This document shows positions 1 to 9,762 of a DNA stretch of 64,000 nt, one piece after another. Numbering within the stretch: the stretch's first letter is position 1; the number at the start of each line of letters is the position of its first letter. Below the pieces are notes generated by a model, which did not search any database, was not told the DNA's origin, and saw only the letters and a list, made by a program, of their open reading frames with translations. Both the position numbers and the translations under genes were made by a program. The stretch is from Arthrobacter bussei (GTDB lineage Bacteria > Actinomycetota > Actinomycetes > Actinomycetales > Micrococcaceae), in assembly GCF_009377195.2 (NCBI RefSeq), contig NZ_VJXX01000001.1:1240001-1304000 (forward strand). Reading direction: 5' to 3'.

Positions 1-419
1 CGGGCAAGCCCACGCGGACCACCATCTCGGTGGACGGCGGCAAGCCCTTCGAGCGCAGGCTGCGCAGCGTCATGGGCGGGAACTGCGGCAAGATCATGGG
101 CGGACTCGAGATCTTCCCCGGCGCGAAGATCGACGACGGACTCATGGACCTCATGACGGTGGCACCGAAGGGCGCGCTCGGCTGGCTCGCGGTGGCGGGA
201 AAGCTCTTCGCCCGGGGCAAGGGCAAGGACCCCTCCCTCGAGTACTTCCAGTGCCGTACCGCGGAGGTGACCCTGCGCGAGCCCCTCGAGGTGCAGCTCG
301 ACGGCGATCCCCTCGGCAAGGCCACGCACATGGCCTTCGAGGTGAAGCCCGATTCGCTCAGGCTCCGGATGCCCCTGGGGTACAAGGACCCGGCGGTCGT
401 CAGCGAACCGCTCCCCTAG
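1..419 (+). CDS. Diacylglycerol kinase (YegS/DagK) family lipid kinase, 3' part only
   Basis: This is the C-terminal part of a lipid kinase; the frame is open to the window edge, so the ATP-binding N-terminal domain lies outside. The visible part matches the C-terminal beta-sandwich of the YegS/DagK/sphingosine-kinase-like family: a glycine-rich MGGLEIFPGAKIDDG segment followed by DGLMDL, and near the end VQLDGDPLG, the family's VQ-x-DGEP-like motif. Family members phosphorylate diacylglycerol or related lipids at the inner face of the membrane, feeding phospholipid recycling. The frame ends with a TAG stop. Substrate specificity cannot be read from this part. Confidence 0.85.
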   Translation, partial: GKPTRTTISVDGGKPFERRLRSVMGGNCGKIMGGLEIFPGAKIDDGLMDLMTVAPKGALGWLAVAGKLFARGKGKDPSLEYFQCRTAEVTLREPLEVQLDGDPLGKATHMAFEVKPDSLRLRMPLGYKDPAVVSEPLP

Positions 420-499
420 CCCGTTCCGGGACGCATCGCGCCCCTCGGCTCCGGGCAGGCTCCGGCAGGCTCCGGCAGGCTCCGGGCAGGCTCCGGGCA

Positions 500-1558
500 T
501 CAGAGCCAGGGCTGAGGGTCGACCTTCTCGTCGTCGACCATGACCTCGAAGTGGAGGTGGCAGCCGGTCGAGTTCCCGGTGCTGCCCACGGCGCCGAGGA
601 GGTCGCCACGCGCGACCCGGGCGCCCGCGGCCACGTCGAGGACGCTCAGGTGGTTGTAGGTCGTGCTGAGGCCGTCGCCGTGGTCGACCACGATGCGCTG
701 CCCGCCGCCGTACGCGTGCCAGCCGGAGTCCACGACCGTGCCGGCGTCGGCGGCCTTGACGGCCGCCCCGCAGGCGCTGGCATAGTCCTGGCCGGTGTGG
801 AGTTCCTCGCCCGATCCGCCCAGTGGGTTGACGCGGTAGCCGAAGGTCGAGGCGACGACCGGGTTGTCGACGGGAACGCTGAAGGCCTTGCGCTCCTTAG
901 CCGCCGGTGTGAGCGACGCCGAGAGCGCGCGCGCCGTGACGATGCTCGGAGCTATGCCGTCGGCTGCCGGGCCCGCTGCGACGAGGCCGAAGGTCACCGC
1001 CGCATCGGCGGGAGCGGTGACTGCCGGGGAGGACCGGGGCGCCGGGATCGCAGGGGCGTCCGTGGTGATCTGCGGAGCGGTGCCCTGGGCGGCCGGCGCG
1101 ACAGCACCCATCACGAGGCCTGCCGAGGCCAGGACGATCCCGGCCGTCGCCGCGTTGCCCCGCAGCCGCTCCAGCCGCGTGGGGCGGCCGCCCGCGCGGT
1201 GCCCGCCGGCGGCTCGCGGCGCCGTTGTTCGTACGCCCGCCGGGGCCGATGCGGCCTCGCGGAGGGATCGACGGGAGGGAAGGATCGGCGACGCCGCAGT
1301 GTCCGCGGACCGCGCCGCACGAAGGGCCCGACGGGACGGGAGGCTCGTAGGGGGACGTTCGGACGCCTCAGGGGCGATCCATGCGGGGGCGGGCGCCTCG
1401 GACGCCCGGGCCGCCGGGGCGGGGAGGACATGGGTCATCCGTCGGGCGGTCGGGGAAGGATCGGCGGGATGCCCTTCGGCACGACGTCGACGGGTGTCCT
1501 GCTGGTGCACGCGACCGTCGGACGCGCGGCGGCGACCGGACATGACCGTCTGGCTCAA
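500..1558 (-). CDS. M23 family metallopeptidase (cell-wall endopeptidase)
   Basis: Predicted 352-residue secreted or membrane-anchored peptidoglycan endopeptidase. The C-terminal 130 residues are a lysostaphin-type M23 domain with the zinc ligands in HTGQDYAS (H-x3-D) and HLHFEV (HxH). In front is a long Ala/Pro/Arg-rich region with one hydrophobic segment (GIVLASAGLVMGAVAP), so the catalytic domain is probably exported and tethered. I chose a TTG start because an AGAGG ribosome site lies 7 bases upstream of it; the first ATGs downstream have no such site, and a longer frame extends into the structured leader. The gene is alone, with about 380 bp upstream to the next gene. The leader holds a pseudoknot (separate entry), suggesting RNA-level control, as is known for several actinobacterial wall hydrolases. 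Confidence 0.85.
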   Translation of the reverse strand: MSQTVMSGRRRASDGRVHQQDTRRRRAEGHPADPSPTARRMTHVLPAPAARASEAPAPAWIAPEASERPPTSLPSRRALRAARSADTAASPILPSRRSLREAASAPAGVRTTAPRAAGGHRAGGRPTRLERLRGNAATAGIVLASAGLVMGAVAPAAQGTAPQITTDAPAIPAPRSSPAVTAPADAAVTFGLVAAGPAADGIAPSIVTARALSASLTPAAKERKAFSVPVDNPVVASTFGYRVNPLGGSGEELHTGQDYASACGAAVKAADAGTVVDSGWHAYGGGQRIVVDHGDGLSTTYNHLSVLDVAAGARVARGDLLGAVGSTGNSTGCHLHFEVMVDDEKVDPQPWL

Positions 1559-1727
1559 CGACTGACCTCTTTCAGGACGCCCGCGACGTCGGTCGGCGGA
1601 TCGGAGCAGGACTCGATCCGGCTCGTCGGCACGGCGGCCCCGCGGAAGGCCGTGGAGGGCGTGCGCCGACTGGACCGCGAGGGACACGGATGGTGCGGCA
1701 TCGGCCGCCGGTCCGTGGATCCTCCGC

Positions 1728-1778
1728 CCCTGTCACAGGGTGTTCGGCGGTCCGCTGACAGGGTCGGGCGTGCGGACC
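1728..1778 (-). promoter_or_regulatory. Candidate structured leader RNA (H-type pseudoknot) of the M23 peptidase gene
   Basis: Read on the minus strand, GGTCCGC (1778-1772) pairs perfectly with GCGGACC (1755-1749), and the loop segment CCCTGTCA (1763-1756) pairs perfectly with TGACAGGG (1735-1728). The second stem uses loop bases directly next to the first stem, which is the arrangement of an H-type pseudoknot with 7 and 8 base pairs. It lies about 170 bases upstream of the chosen TTG start within a stretch of about 380 bp that has no convincing gene. Wall-hydrolase genes in actinobacteria are known to carry c-di-AMP (ydaO) riboswitches and other leader motifs; I could not match the full ydaO consensus, so the class is open. 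Confidence 0.4.
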
Positions 1779-1939
1779 TGGTGGAGAAAGGTGCTGTGGC
1801 TGGTCAAACCCTAGGGCACCATGGACGAAGTTACAATTCCGTTATCCAGGCTGTGGATCATCTGTGTGATACTCCTGTCCGGCCTCGGGTTCCTGCGGAA
1901 AAGCCCGGCGAAACCTGCGTTCGGAGCATCCGATCCCGG

Positions 1940-2988
1940 TCAGGACAGTTCCGCGCGACCCTTGCGCCAATAGCCCATGAACGCGACCTGCTTCCGGTCC
2001 ACGCCGACGTCCCGGACGAGGTAGCGGCGCAGGCCACGGACCACAGCCGCCTCGCCGGCGATCCAGGCGTAGAACGGCTGCGTGCCGGGGAACCTCTCGG
2101 GATTGACCGTGGACTTCACGATGGCCGCTTCCAGGAGCTGCGGTGTCTCCCACAGGATCGTGCGATCGATGTCGACATCCTCGGGCTCGCTGCCACCGCT
2201 CACTGCGCCCGATCCCGAGAGCGAGACCCAGCCGGGGACCCTGACGGCGTCGCGGACGGCGGCGTCGAGCGCTTCGCCGTGGGACAGCCCGCCACGGGTG
2301 AGCCAGGTGATGGAGACCGAGGAGCGGGTGCGGATGTCCTGGATGTCCCGCGCGTCCGGGACTTCGAGGAAGGCGTGACCGCTGATGTCCTCCGGCAGCG
2401 ACTCGAGGATCGCGCTGATCGCGGGGACTGCGGTCTCGTCCCCCGCCAGCAGGACGTGCTGTGCGAGGCCCGGACTCCACTCGATCCCACCGTAGGCACC
2501 CGCCGTCGCGCACTGCGCGGCGGACGAATTCGGGCCGATGACGCAGACGCGGTCGCCCGGCCGTGCCGCGGCCGCCCATTCGGCGGCGGGCCCGCCACGC
2601 CCGTCGGCGTCGAGGTGCAGGACGAAGTCGACGTCGATCTCCGGCCGCTCGCCGTCGCAGCGTGATGCACGCACGGTGTAGGTCCGCATGGAACCCCGCT
2701 CCTCGGCGTCCATGCCGAGCCAGGCCTGGTACCAGCTCGACGCCGACCCACCCGCCATCATGCCGGCGATGTCCGGGCAGTCGCGACCCTCGGACGGGAT
2801 GACGATCTTGATGCGGAGGTCGAGGGTGTCCCCCGCGACCCCGAAGGAAGTCAGGCACGCGCCGCCGAAGGTGATGCGGCGGAAGGACGCCGTCAGGTCC
2901 TGCACGGCGGTGACGACGACGTCGAAGGCCAGGACCATCGGTTCGGTGTCGGAGGCGGTCCGCCTCGCGGTCCGCTCGGTCACGTCGG

Positions 2989-2992
<4 letters not shown>
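1940..2992 (-). CDS. Siderophore-interacting protein (FAD-dependent ferric-siderophore reductase)
   Basis: A 350-residue cytoplasmic flavoreductase that would release iron from imported ferric siderophores. The N-terminal half carries the FAD-binding fold with RTYTVR, and the C-terminal half is the SIP domain with LLAGDETAVPAI, a WIAGEAAVVRGLRRYL helix and FMGYWRKGRAE near the end. It is longer than ViuB-type proteins (about 270-300) because of an insertion around SSWYQAWLGMDAEERG before the FAD motif. The ATG overlaps the stop of the upstream ATPase by 4 bases (ATGA), and GGAGG stands 7 bases in front of it. It is the last gene of a four-gene iron operon, so control is most likely through the iron box at 6152. 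Confidence 0.9.
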
Positions 2993-3975
<983 letters not shown>

Positions 3976-3976
3976 C

Positions 3977-5053
3977 TCAGCCTCCCTGGCCTCTGCGGTT
4001 GGCCGTGGCGAGCAGCCACAGCAGGAACGGCGCTCCCAGAACGCCGGTGACGACACCGACGGGAAGCGAGGTGCCGTCGATCAGGTTCGCCGCGACGAAG
4101 TCCGCGGCGAGGACGATCACCGCGCCGACGAGTCCCGCCATCGCGAGCGAGGGTCGGTTGCCGAGCAGGCGGCGCGCGATCGGGCCGGACAGGAACGCGA
4201 TGGACGCCACCGGGCCGGCAGCCGCGGTCGCGACGGCGGCGAGGGCGACGGCTGTGGACATCAGGCCGAGCCTCGATGCCTCGACGCGGACACCGAGGCC
4301 CGCCGCGGCGTCGTCGCCCAGTTCGAGACCCTGCAGGCTGCGCGACAGGATGACCGCGGCCGGCAGCAGGACGAGGATCGAGGCGACGAGCACCGCGACG
4401 CGGTCCCAGTTGCTCGAGTTCAGTGATCCGTTGAGCCAGAGCACGGCCTCGGATGCGGTACGGAGATCCGTGCGGGTGATGAGGAAGCTGACGAGCGCGT
4501 GCATGACCGCAGCGAACCCGATGCCCACCAGGATGAGCCGGTACCCCGCCACGCCGCCCCGTCGGGAGATGAGGTAGATCGCCGCGGCCACCACCATCGC
4601 CCCGACCAGCGCCGAGAGCGAGACAGCGGCACCTGCGGCGCCGAAGAGGACGATCGCCGCCACGGCCGAGGCGCTCGCACCATAGCTGATGCCGATGATG
4701 TCCGGGCTTGCGAGCGGATTGCGCAGCATGGTCTGGAACACGGCGCCCGAGACGCCGAACGCGACGCCGATGAGGAGGCCGATGACCGCTCGGGGAAGCT
4801 TGTTCTCCAGCACGATGAAGCTGGCTCCGGGGATGTCCGCCCCGCCGAGGATGCGGAGGAAGTCGGGGATGGTCACGGTGTAGGTCCCGAGCAGCACGTC
4901 CACGGCGAACAGGACGACGACGGCGAACGCTGCCGTTGCCAGGCGGAGGGCCGTGCTGCGGCGGCGGCGCGCCCGGGCGCCGGCCGGCGGAGAGCTGCGG
5001 AACCCGGCGGGACCCTGCCCGGCGGGCGCGGGAGCCTGCTGGAGGGCGCTCAC
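3977..5053 (-). CDS. Iron-siderophore ABC transporter permease, FecCD family (second subunit)
   Basis: A 358-residue inner-membrane permease with the family's roughly nine to ten hydrophobic segments after an Arg-rich cytoplasmic N-terminus (RARRRRST). FecCD hallmarks include RNPLASPDIIGIS, the LPVGVVTGVLGAPFLLWLL ending and GPVASIAFLSGPIARRLLG. The start is GTG, overlapping the TGA of the preceding permease by 4 bases (GTGA), which implies translational coupling. It should pair with the upstream permease as a heterodimer and with the following ATPase. Together they import a hydroxamate or catecholate ferric siderophore; the exact ligand cannot be inferred. Confidence 0.92.
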   Translation of the reverse strand: MSALQQAPAPAGQGPAGFRSSPPAGARARRRRSTALRLATAAFAVVVLFAVDVLLGTYTVTIPDFLRILGGADIPGASFIVLENKLPRAVIGLLIGVAFGVSGAVFQTMLRNPLASPDIIGISYGASASAVAAIVLFGAAGAAVSLSALVGAMVVAAAIYLISRRGGVAGYRLILVGIGFAAVMHALVSFLITRTDLRTASEAVLWLNGSLNSSNWDRVAVLVASILVLLPAAVILSRSLQGLELGDDAAAGLGVRVEASRLGLMSTAVALAAVATAAAGPVASIAFLSGPIARRLLGNRPSLAMAGLVGAVIVLAADFVAANLIDGTSLPVGVVTGVLGAPFLLWLLATANRRGQGG

Positions 5054-6123
5054 AGCTGGGCCATCCGGCGGCGCCGCACGAGCCAGACGAAGACGGGCGC
5101 GCCGACGACGGCGGTCATGATGCCTACCTGGACCTCGCCCGGCGGAAGGATGACGCGTCCGATGATGTCCGCACCGAGCAGCAGCACCGGCCCGAGCAGG
5201 GCGGAGAAGGGGAGGATCCAGCGGTAGTCGGGGCCGGACACGAGCCGCACCACGTGCGGGATGACGAGCCCCACGAAGGCGATGGGCCCGGCTGCCGCCG
5301 TCGCCGCGCCGCAGAGGATGACGACGCCGAGCGCCGTGATCCCGCGCGCGAGGCCGACGTTCTGGCCGAGGCCGCGGGCCACGTCGTCGCCGAGCGCCAG
5401 GCTGTTGAGCACCTTGCCCGTGGCGAGGGTGAGCACGAGCCCGGCGAGGAGGAAGGGCGTGACGGTGCCGATGACGTCCCAGCCCCTGCCCGAGAGGGTG
5501 CCCACCTGCCAGAAGCGGAAGGCGTCGAGGGTCTCCTGGCTGGACACGAGGACGGCGTTGGTGAGGCTGCCGAGTCCGGCCGCGAGTGCCGCCCCGGCGA
5601 GGGCGAGCTTGACCGGCGTCGCGCCCTCACGGCCGAGACTGGCCACGGCGTAGACGGCGAGAGCCGCCGCACCTGCCCCCGCGAAGGCGAACCAGATGTA
5701 GCCGGAGGCGCTGCTGAGCCCGAACACGTAGATCCCGACGACGACGGCGAGCGAGGCCCCGGCGTTGATCCCGAGGATGCCCGGGTCCGCCAGCGGATTG
5801 CGGGCGATGCCTTGCAGCGCCGCGCCCGCTGTGGCGAGCGCCGCTCCGACGAGGAGCCCGACGATGGTGCGCGGGACGCGGGAGAGGACGACGGCGTGCT
5901 CGCCGTTCGAGGGATCGAAGGCCGTGACGGCGTCAACCATGGTGCCGATGCCGACCGACCGCGCCCCGATGGTGAGCGAGGCGATGCTGAAGGCGAGGAG
6001 CACGAGCGCCGCGACACCCAGCTGGACGAGGTTCCGCGGCATCGAGGACCGACGGCGGAAGGCCGGGGCCGGCCGGGAGACCGTGGAGGGAGCAGGGCGC
6101 ACCGCGGAGGCCTGGACTGCCAT
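5050..6123 (-). CDS. Iron-siderophore ABC transporter permease, FecCD family (first subunit)
   Basis: A 357-residue permease, first gene of the siderophore operon. It carries the FecCD signature RNPLADPGILGINAGAS and the C-terminal PPGEVQVGIMTAVVGAPVF segment that contacts the ATPase. The ATG is preceded by GGGAGG with 4-base spacing. An iron box lies 29 bases upstream of the start, so transcription should be repressed by a DtxR/IdeR-type regulator when iron is plentiful. No substrate-binding protein is encoded in this operon; the best candidate in the window is the lipoprotein at 20290-21345. Confidence 0.92.
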   Translation of the reverse strand: MAVQASAVRPAPSTVSRPAPAFRRRSSMPRNLVQLGVAALVLLAFSIASLTIGARSVGIGTMVDAVTAFDPSNGEHAVVLSRVPRTIVGLLVGAALATAGAALQGIARNPLADPGILGINAGASLAVVVGIYVFGLSSASGYIWFAFAGAGAAALAVYAVASLGREGATPVKLALAGAALAAGLGSLTNAVLVSSQETLDAFRFWQVGTLSGRGWDVIGTVTPFLLAGLVLTLATGKVLNSLALGDDVARGLGQNVGLARGITALGVVILCGAATAAAGPIAFVGLVIPHVVRLVSGPDYRWILPFSALLGPVLLLGADIIGRVILPPGEVQVGIMTAVVGAPVFVWLVRRRRMAQL

Positions 6124-6151
6124 GGTGCCTCCCTCGGACGGACGATCGGTC

Positions 6152-6170
6152 TGAAGTAAGGCTAGCCTAG
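6152..6170. promoter_or_regulatory. Iron box (DtxR/IdeR-type operator) of the siderophore operon
   Basis: The sequence around AAGGCTAGCCTAGG is a near-palindrome centred on GGCTAGCC and matches most positions of the actinobacterial 19-bp iron-box consensus TTAGGTTAGSCTAACCTAA, best in the core and right half. It lies upstream of the first permease gene of the siderophore operon, where a DtxR-family repressor would block transcription in iron-rich cells. Confidence 0.75.
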
Positions 6171-6256
6171 GCTCCGGACAATTAAGAAACGAGTTTGTTC
6201 CCTAATCCGGGCGGCGAGGGGCTGCGGGGACACCGCGTCCGCAACCCCTCCGTGAC

Positions 6257-7294
6257 CTATGCCCCGGCCGGCGGGGTGCCGTTCCCGAAGGGCCTGCCAC
6301 CGAGGGACTCGCGCCCGTGCGGCGTGGTCCACCCGGCGAGGTCGGGACCCTTCGGGACGATCCCGGTGGGGTTGATGTCCTCGTGGACGATGTAGTAGTG
6401 CTGCTTGATCTGCTCGAAATCGATCGTGTCCCCGAAGCCGGGCGTCTGGAAGAGGTCACGGGCATAGCCCCAGAGGGCCGGCATCTCCGTCAGCTTGTTC
6501 CGGTTGCACTTGAAGTGGCCGTGGTAGACGGGATCGAACCGCACGAGGGTGGTGAACAGTCGGACGTCGGCCTCCGTGATGGTGTCCCCGACGAGGAAGC
6601 GCTGGTTCGTCAGACGTTCCTCCAGCCAGTCCAGTGCGGTGAAGAGGCGGTCGTAGGCGGCGTCGTAGGCCTCCTGCGATCCGGCGAATCCACACCGGTA
6701 GACCCCGTTGTTCACCTCCGTGAAGACCCGCTTGTTGACCGTGTCGATCTCTTCCCGAAGTGCTTCCGGATAGAGATCGGGAGCGCCCTCGCGGTGGAAG
6801 TCCTTCCACTCGCCGGAGAAGTCGAGGGTGATCTGCGGGAAGTTGTTGGTGACCACGGCGCCGGTGGTCGTGTCCACGATGGCCGGCACGGTGATGCCGC
6901 GTGAGTAGTGGGGGTCGCGCTTGAAGAATGCTTCCTGCAGGCGCTCGATGCCGAGGACGGGGTCCTTGCCCCCCGGGTCCAGGTCGAAGGTCCAGGACCT
7001 GCTGTCATGGGTGGGGCCCGGGGTGCCGAGAGAGATCGCGTCCTCCAGCCCGAGGAGACGGCGGACGATGATCGTGCGGTTGGCCCAGGGGCAGGCCCGT
7101 GCGGCGACGAGGCGATAGCGACCCGCTTCGACGAGGTAGCCGTCAGCGCCGTCCCTCGTGATCCTCGTCTCGATGTACTGGGTGTCCCTCGTGAACTCCT
7201 TGCCACCGGTGACGTAGGACCCTTTGGTGCTGTGCTCGGACTGCTGCTCGGACTGCTGCTCGGACTGCTGCTCGGACTGCTGCGTGTCGGTCAT
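6257..7294 (-). CDS. Glutathione S-transferase superfamily protein, Xi class (glutathionyl/mycothiolyl-hydroquinone reductase-like)
   Basis: A 345-residue cytoplasmic enzyme. The thioredoxin-like domain has the Xi-class active-site motif CPWANR, followed by ETRITRDG-type strands, and the all-helical C-terminal domain contains NNGVYRCGFA, RFLVGDTITEADVRLFTTLVRFD and HFKCN, all typical of S-glutathionyl-hydroquinone reductases (ECM4/YqjG). The known reaction is thiol-dependent reduction of S-conjugated hydroquinones; in actinobacteria, which make mycothiol, the thiol partner is probably mycothiol (inference). Oddly, the N-terminus is a tandem QQSE repeat, four copies encoded by near-perfect 12-base units, which may be unstable and disordered. 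The ribosome site is weak, so the true start could lie after the repeats. Confidence 0.88.
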   Translation of the reverse strand: MTDTQQSEQQSEQQSEQQSEHSTKGSYVTGGKEFTRDTQYIETRITRDGADGYLVEAGRYRLVAARACPWANRTIIVRRLLGLEDAISLGTPGPTHDSRSWTFDLDPGGKDPVLGIERLQEAFFKRDPHYSRGITVPAIVDTTTGAVVTNNFPQITLDFSGEWKDFHREGAPDLYPEALREEIDTVNKRVFTEVNNGVYRCGFAGSQEAYDAAYDRLFTALDWLEERLTNQRFLVGDTITEADVRLFTTLVRFDPVYHGHFKCNRNKLTEMPALWGYARDLFQTPGFGDTIDFEQIKQHYYIVHEDINPTGIVPKGPDLAGWTTPHGRESLGGRPFGNGTPPAGA

Positions 7295-7320
7295 GCCGCC
7301 AGTCTAGGTCGGCTGACGGA

Positions 7321-7356
7321 CAGGAGGCCCGGTCGTGGCGACGACCGGGCCTCCTG
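7321..7356 (-). terminator. Strong hairpin terminator after the YihY gene
   Basis: CAGGAGGCCCGGTCGT (7321-7336) and its exact reverse complement (7341-7356) form a 16-bp stem with a GGCG loop, 32 bases beyond the stop of the YihY-family gene and just before the GST gene. There is no strong T-run. It probably ends the YihY transcript and insulates the GST gene. Confidence 0.75.
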
Positions 7357-7388
7357 GTGGATCGGATGCCGAAGCGGGGCGGGATCCG

Positions 7389-8480
7389 TTATTGCTTGCT
7401 GTGATCCCGTCCGTACTTCTCACGCAGTTCGCGCCCCTCGCGGACGAGCTTGAGGTGCTTCTCCTGCTTCTTCTCCGCAGCCTTGGTGTCCCGCGGGGGA
7501 AGCTGGATGGTCTCCTCGGCCTCGATGCCGCCCTGCAACTGGCGCCCGCGCTCCATCTCGGCGTCGAACTCGACACCGAACAGCAGGGAGAGGTTGGCCA
7601 GCCAGATCCACAGCAGCAGCACGATCACCCCGGCGATGGCGCCGTAGGTCTTGTCATAGCTGCCGAAGTTCGCCACGTAGAGCGAGAACGCCGCGGTGGT
7701 GATCGCGAGGACGATCAGCGCGATGAGACCGCCGAGGCTCATCCAGCGGAACTTGGGCTGCTTGATGTTCGGTGACCCGTAGTACAGCACCGCGATCATC
7801 AGGACGGCGAAGAGCACGACGACGGGCCACTTGGCGATGTTCCAGATGAGGAGGGCCGTACCGCCGAGACCGATCGTGTTGCCGACGGCTTCCGCCACGG
7901 GACCGGACAGCACGAGCATGAGGCCCATGATCACGATCAGCACGAGGACGACGATGGTGACGAGCAGCATCTGGGGGCGCAGCTTGATGAATCCGCGCCC
8001 TTCCTCGACCTCGTAGACCCGATTCATGGCGCGGGAGAAGGCGTTGACGTAGCCCGATGCCGACCAGATGGCACCCGCGAGTCCGATGACGAACGTGAGA
8101 CCGGCGGCCTGGTTGGAGGCGAGGCCCTCGATCGTCGGCCGGATCGTCTCGAGTGTCTCGGGCGGGGCGAACTGGCCGATGATCTCCAGCACCTGGTTCG
8201 TGGTGCTCTGGGCCTGCCCGAACAGCCCGAGGAGGGACAGGAGCGCCAGGATGCCGGGGAAGATGGCGAGGACGGCATAGTAGGTGAGCGCCGCTGCGAG
8301 ATCGGTGCACTGGTCCTTGCCGAATTCGTTCAGGGAACGCTTGAACACGTACTTCCACGCCGGCTTCTTGACGTCCTTCGGATCGTCCGGCTTGCGGGGA
8401 TCGTTGGGATCCGGCGCGGTCCGCGCCTTCTCGGCCGCGTCACTGCGCGACTCGCTGCTCACCCTGCTGTTGCTGCTCAC
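7389..8480 (-). CDS. YihY/virulence factor BrkB family membrane protein
   Basis: A 363-residue inner-membrane protein with about six hydrophobic segments and charged cytoplasmic tails. The YihY/BrkB core is visible in AALTYYAVLAIFPGILALLSLLG, IWSASGYVNAFSRAMNRVYE and YGAIAGVIVLLLWIWLANLSLLFGVEFDAE. The family's function is unsettled, although some members are called RNase BN by historical error. I chose the GTG at 8480 because GGAGG lies 5 bases upstream; the frame stays open further 5' without a ribosome site. The C-terminal tail is Lys/Glu-rich (KKQEKHLKLVREGRELREKYG). It is a single-gene unit ended by a strong hairpin, and a CTAAGTAAGCTTA motif lies 75 bases upstream. Confidence 0.9.
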   Translation of the reverse strand: MSSNSRVSSESRSDAAEKARTAPDPNDPRKPDDPKDVKKPAWKYVFKRSLNEFGKDQCTDLAAALTYYAVLAIFPGILALLSLLGLFGQAQSTTNQVLEIIGQFAPPETLETIRPTIEGLASNQAAGLTFVIGLAGAIWSASGYVNAFSRAMNRVYEVEEGRGFIKLRPQMLLVTIVVLVLIVIMGLMLVLSGPVAEAVGNTIGLGGTALLIWNIAKWPVVVLFAVLMIAVLYYGSPNIKQPKFRWMSLGGLIALIVLAITTAAFSLYVANFGSYDKTYGAIAGVIVLLLWIWLANLSLLFGVEFDAEMERGRQLQGGIEAEETIQLPPRDTKAAEKKQEKHLKLVREGRELREKYGRDHSKQ

Positions 8481-8554
8481 GAAATCCTCCAGGTGTCGGC
8501 CCCGGAATCGGAGCGGGGCGTGCTTACGGCTGTACGTCTGCTTCAACTGCACCA

Positions 8555-8567
8555 TAAGCTTACTTAG
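8555..8567. promoter_or_regulatory. CTAAGYAMGCTTA motif upstream of the YihY gene
   Basis: On the minus strand the sequence reads CTAAGTAAGCTTA, an imperfect palindrome 75 bases before the start of the YihY-family gene. A 13-base sequence differing at only two positions (CTAAGCACGCTTA) lies 56 bases before the DUF6480 gene at 19537. The repeated placement suggests a shared operator or promoter element; no regulator can be named. Confidence 0.35.
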
Positions 8568-8628
8568 TAGTCCAGTCCCAATGGGTGCACCCCTGCGCCC
8601 GTGACACTTCGAGGCCCAGGAGCCATCC

Positions 8629-9711
8629 ATGCGCATAGCAGTCATCGGCGCCACCGGAAACGTCGGCACGGCCCTGCTCACCCGGCTGCAGGGCGCCGCC
8701 CGCGACCGCGAGTCCATTCAGCGTTCGGGGTACGACACCTCCGAGGACACGGGAGGCATCTCCCTCACGGCCATCGCCCGGACCCTTCCCGATACGGGTG
8801 AGGCGCCGTACGACGGCATCGACTGGCACGCCATCGACATCGGCACGGACGAGGGCAGGGACGCCCTGACGCGGGCGCTCGACGGCGTCGACGCCGTCGT
8901 ACATCTGGCCTGGGCCATCCAGCCCAACCGCGACGAGGCGTTCATGCATCGCACCAATGTCACCGGCACGGCGAACGTGCTGGCCGCGGCGGGCACCGCA
9001 GGGGTACGGCACGTGGTGTGTGCATCCTCCGTCGGGGCGTATTCGCCGTCGGGCAAGGAGACCCGCAGGGACGAGTCATGGCCCACGGGTGGCATCGGGA
9101 CGTCCCACTACAGCCGCCACAAGGCCGAGCAGGAACGGCTGCTCGATTCCTTCGAGGCGGAGTACCCGGAGATCCCCGTGGCCCGCCTGCGGCCGGGGCT
9201 CATCTTCCAGGGCGGGGCGGGCAGCGAGATCGGCCGCTATTTCCTCGGTCCGCTCGTGCCGAAGATCGTCCTCGGCGGGATCCCCCTCCCCCTCCTGCCG
9301 ATTCCGCGGGCCTTCGTGTTCCAGGCGGTCCACGCCGACGACGTCGCCGACGCCTACTGGCGCGTCGTTGCCCGGCGGGCGTCCGGCGCCTTCAACATCG
9401 CGGCGGAGCCCGAACTGACGCCGGAGCGGGTCGCAGACCTCCTCGGCGCACGCCGCGTGACCGGGTTCCCCGTGCGGGTGCTGCGGTGGATCGTCGGGCT
9501 GTCGTGGGGACTGGGTGTCCAGCGCACCGACCCGGGCTGGATCGACATGGCCTCCCAGTGCCCCGTCATGGACACCTCGCGGGCACGCTCCGTCCTCGGC
9601 TGGGAAGCGCGGCACTCCTCACGCGAGGCCATGGCCGAAGTGCTGTCCGGGCTGCGCGGTGGGTGGGGCCGCAGCGCGTCCCCCAAGCTGTACCCGCGGT
9701 CCGCAGCCTGA
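8629..9711 (+). CDS. NAD-dependent epimerase/dehydratase family protein (extended SDR)
   Basis: A 360-residue Rossmann-fold protein. It starts with the nucleotide-binding motif GATGNVG, has a Ser/Tyr/Lys catalytic set (ASSVGAYSPSG, then YSRHK as the YxxxK pair) and the extended-SDR substrate domain with ARLRPGLIFQGGAGSEIG and VHADDVADAYW. The extended SDRs act on nucleotide sugars, ketones or quinone-like substrates; nothing here specifies the substrate. The ATG follows AGGAG with 6-base spacing. The gene is divergent from the YihY gene and convergent with the histidine kinase gene, so it is a single-gene transcript. Confidence 0.88.
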   Translation: MRIAVIGATGNVGTALLTRLQGAARDRESIQRSGYDTSEDTGGISLTAIARTLPDTGEAPYDGIDWHAIDIGTDEGRDALTRALDGVDAVVHLAWAIQPNRDEAFMHRTNVTGTANVLAAAGTAGVRHVVCASSVGAYSPSGKETRRDESWPTGGIGTSHYSRHKAEQERLLDSFEAEYPEIPVARLRPGLIFQGGAGSEIGRYFLGPLVPKIVLGGIPLPLLPIPRAFVFQAVHADDVADAYWRVVARRASGAFNIAAEPELTPERVADLLGARRVTGFPVRVLRWIVGLSWGLGVQRTDPGWIDMASQCPVMDTSRARSVLGWEARHSSREAMAEVLSGLRGGWGRSASPKLYPRSAA

Positions 9712-9762
9712 GTTCCCGGCGGAACGGCATCGGACGGGACGGGCTTCGGGTGGCCTGCCCGG

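Noticed and set aside
251-2665. A long open frame on the plus strand across the M23 and SIP genes
   Set aside because: It is antisense to two well-supported genes, has no domain and is rich in Arg/Gly/Ala, as expected of a shadow frame in GC-rich DNA.
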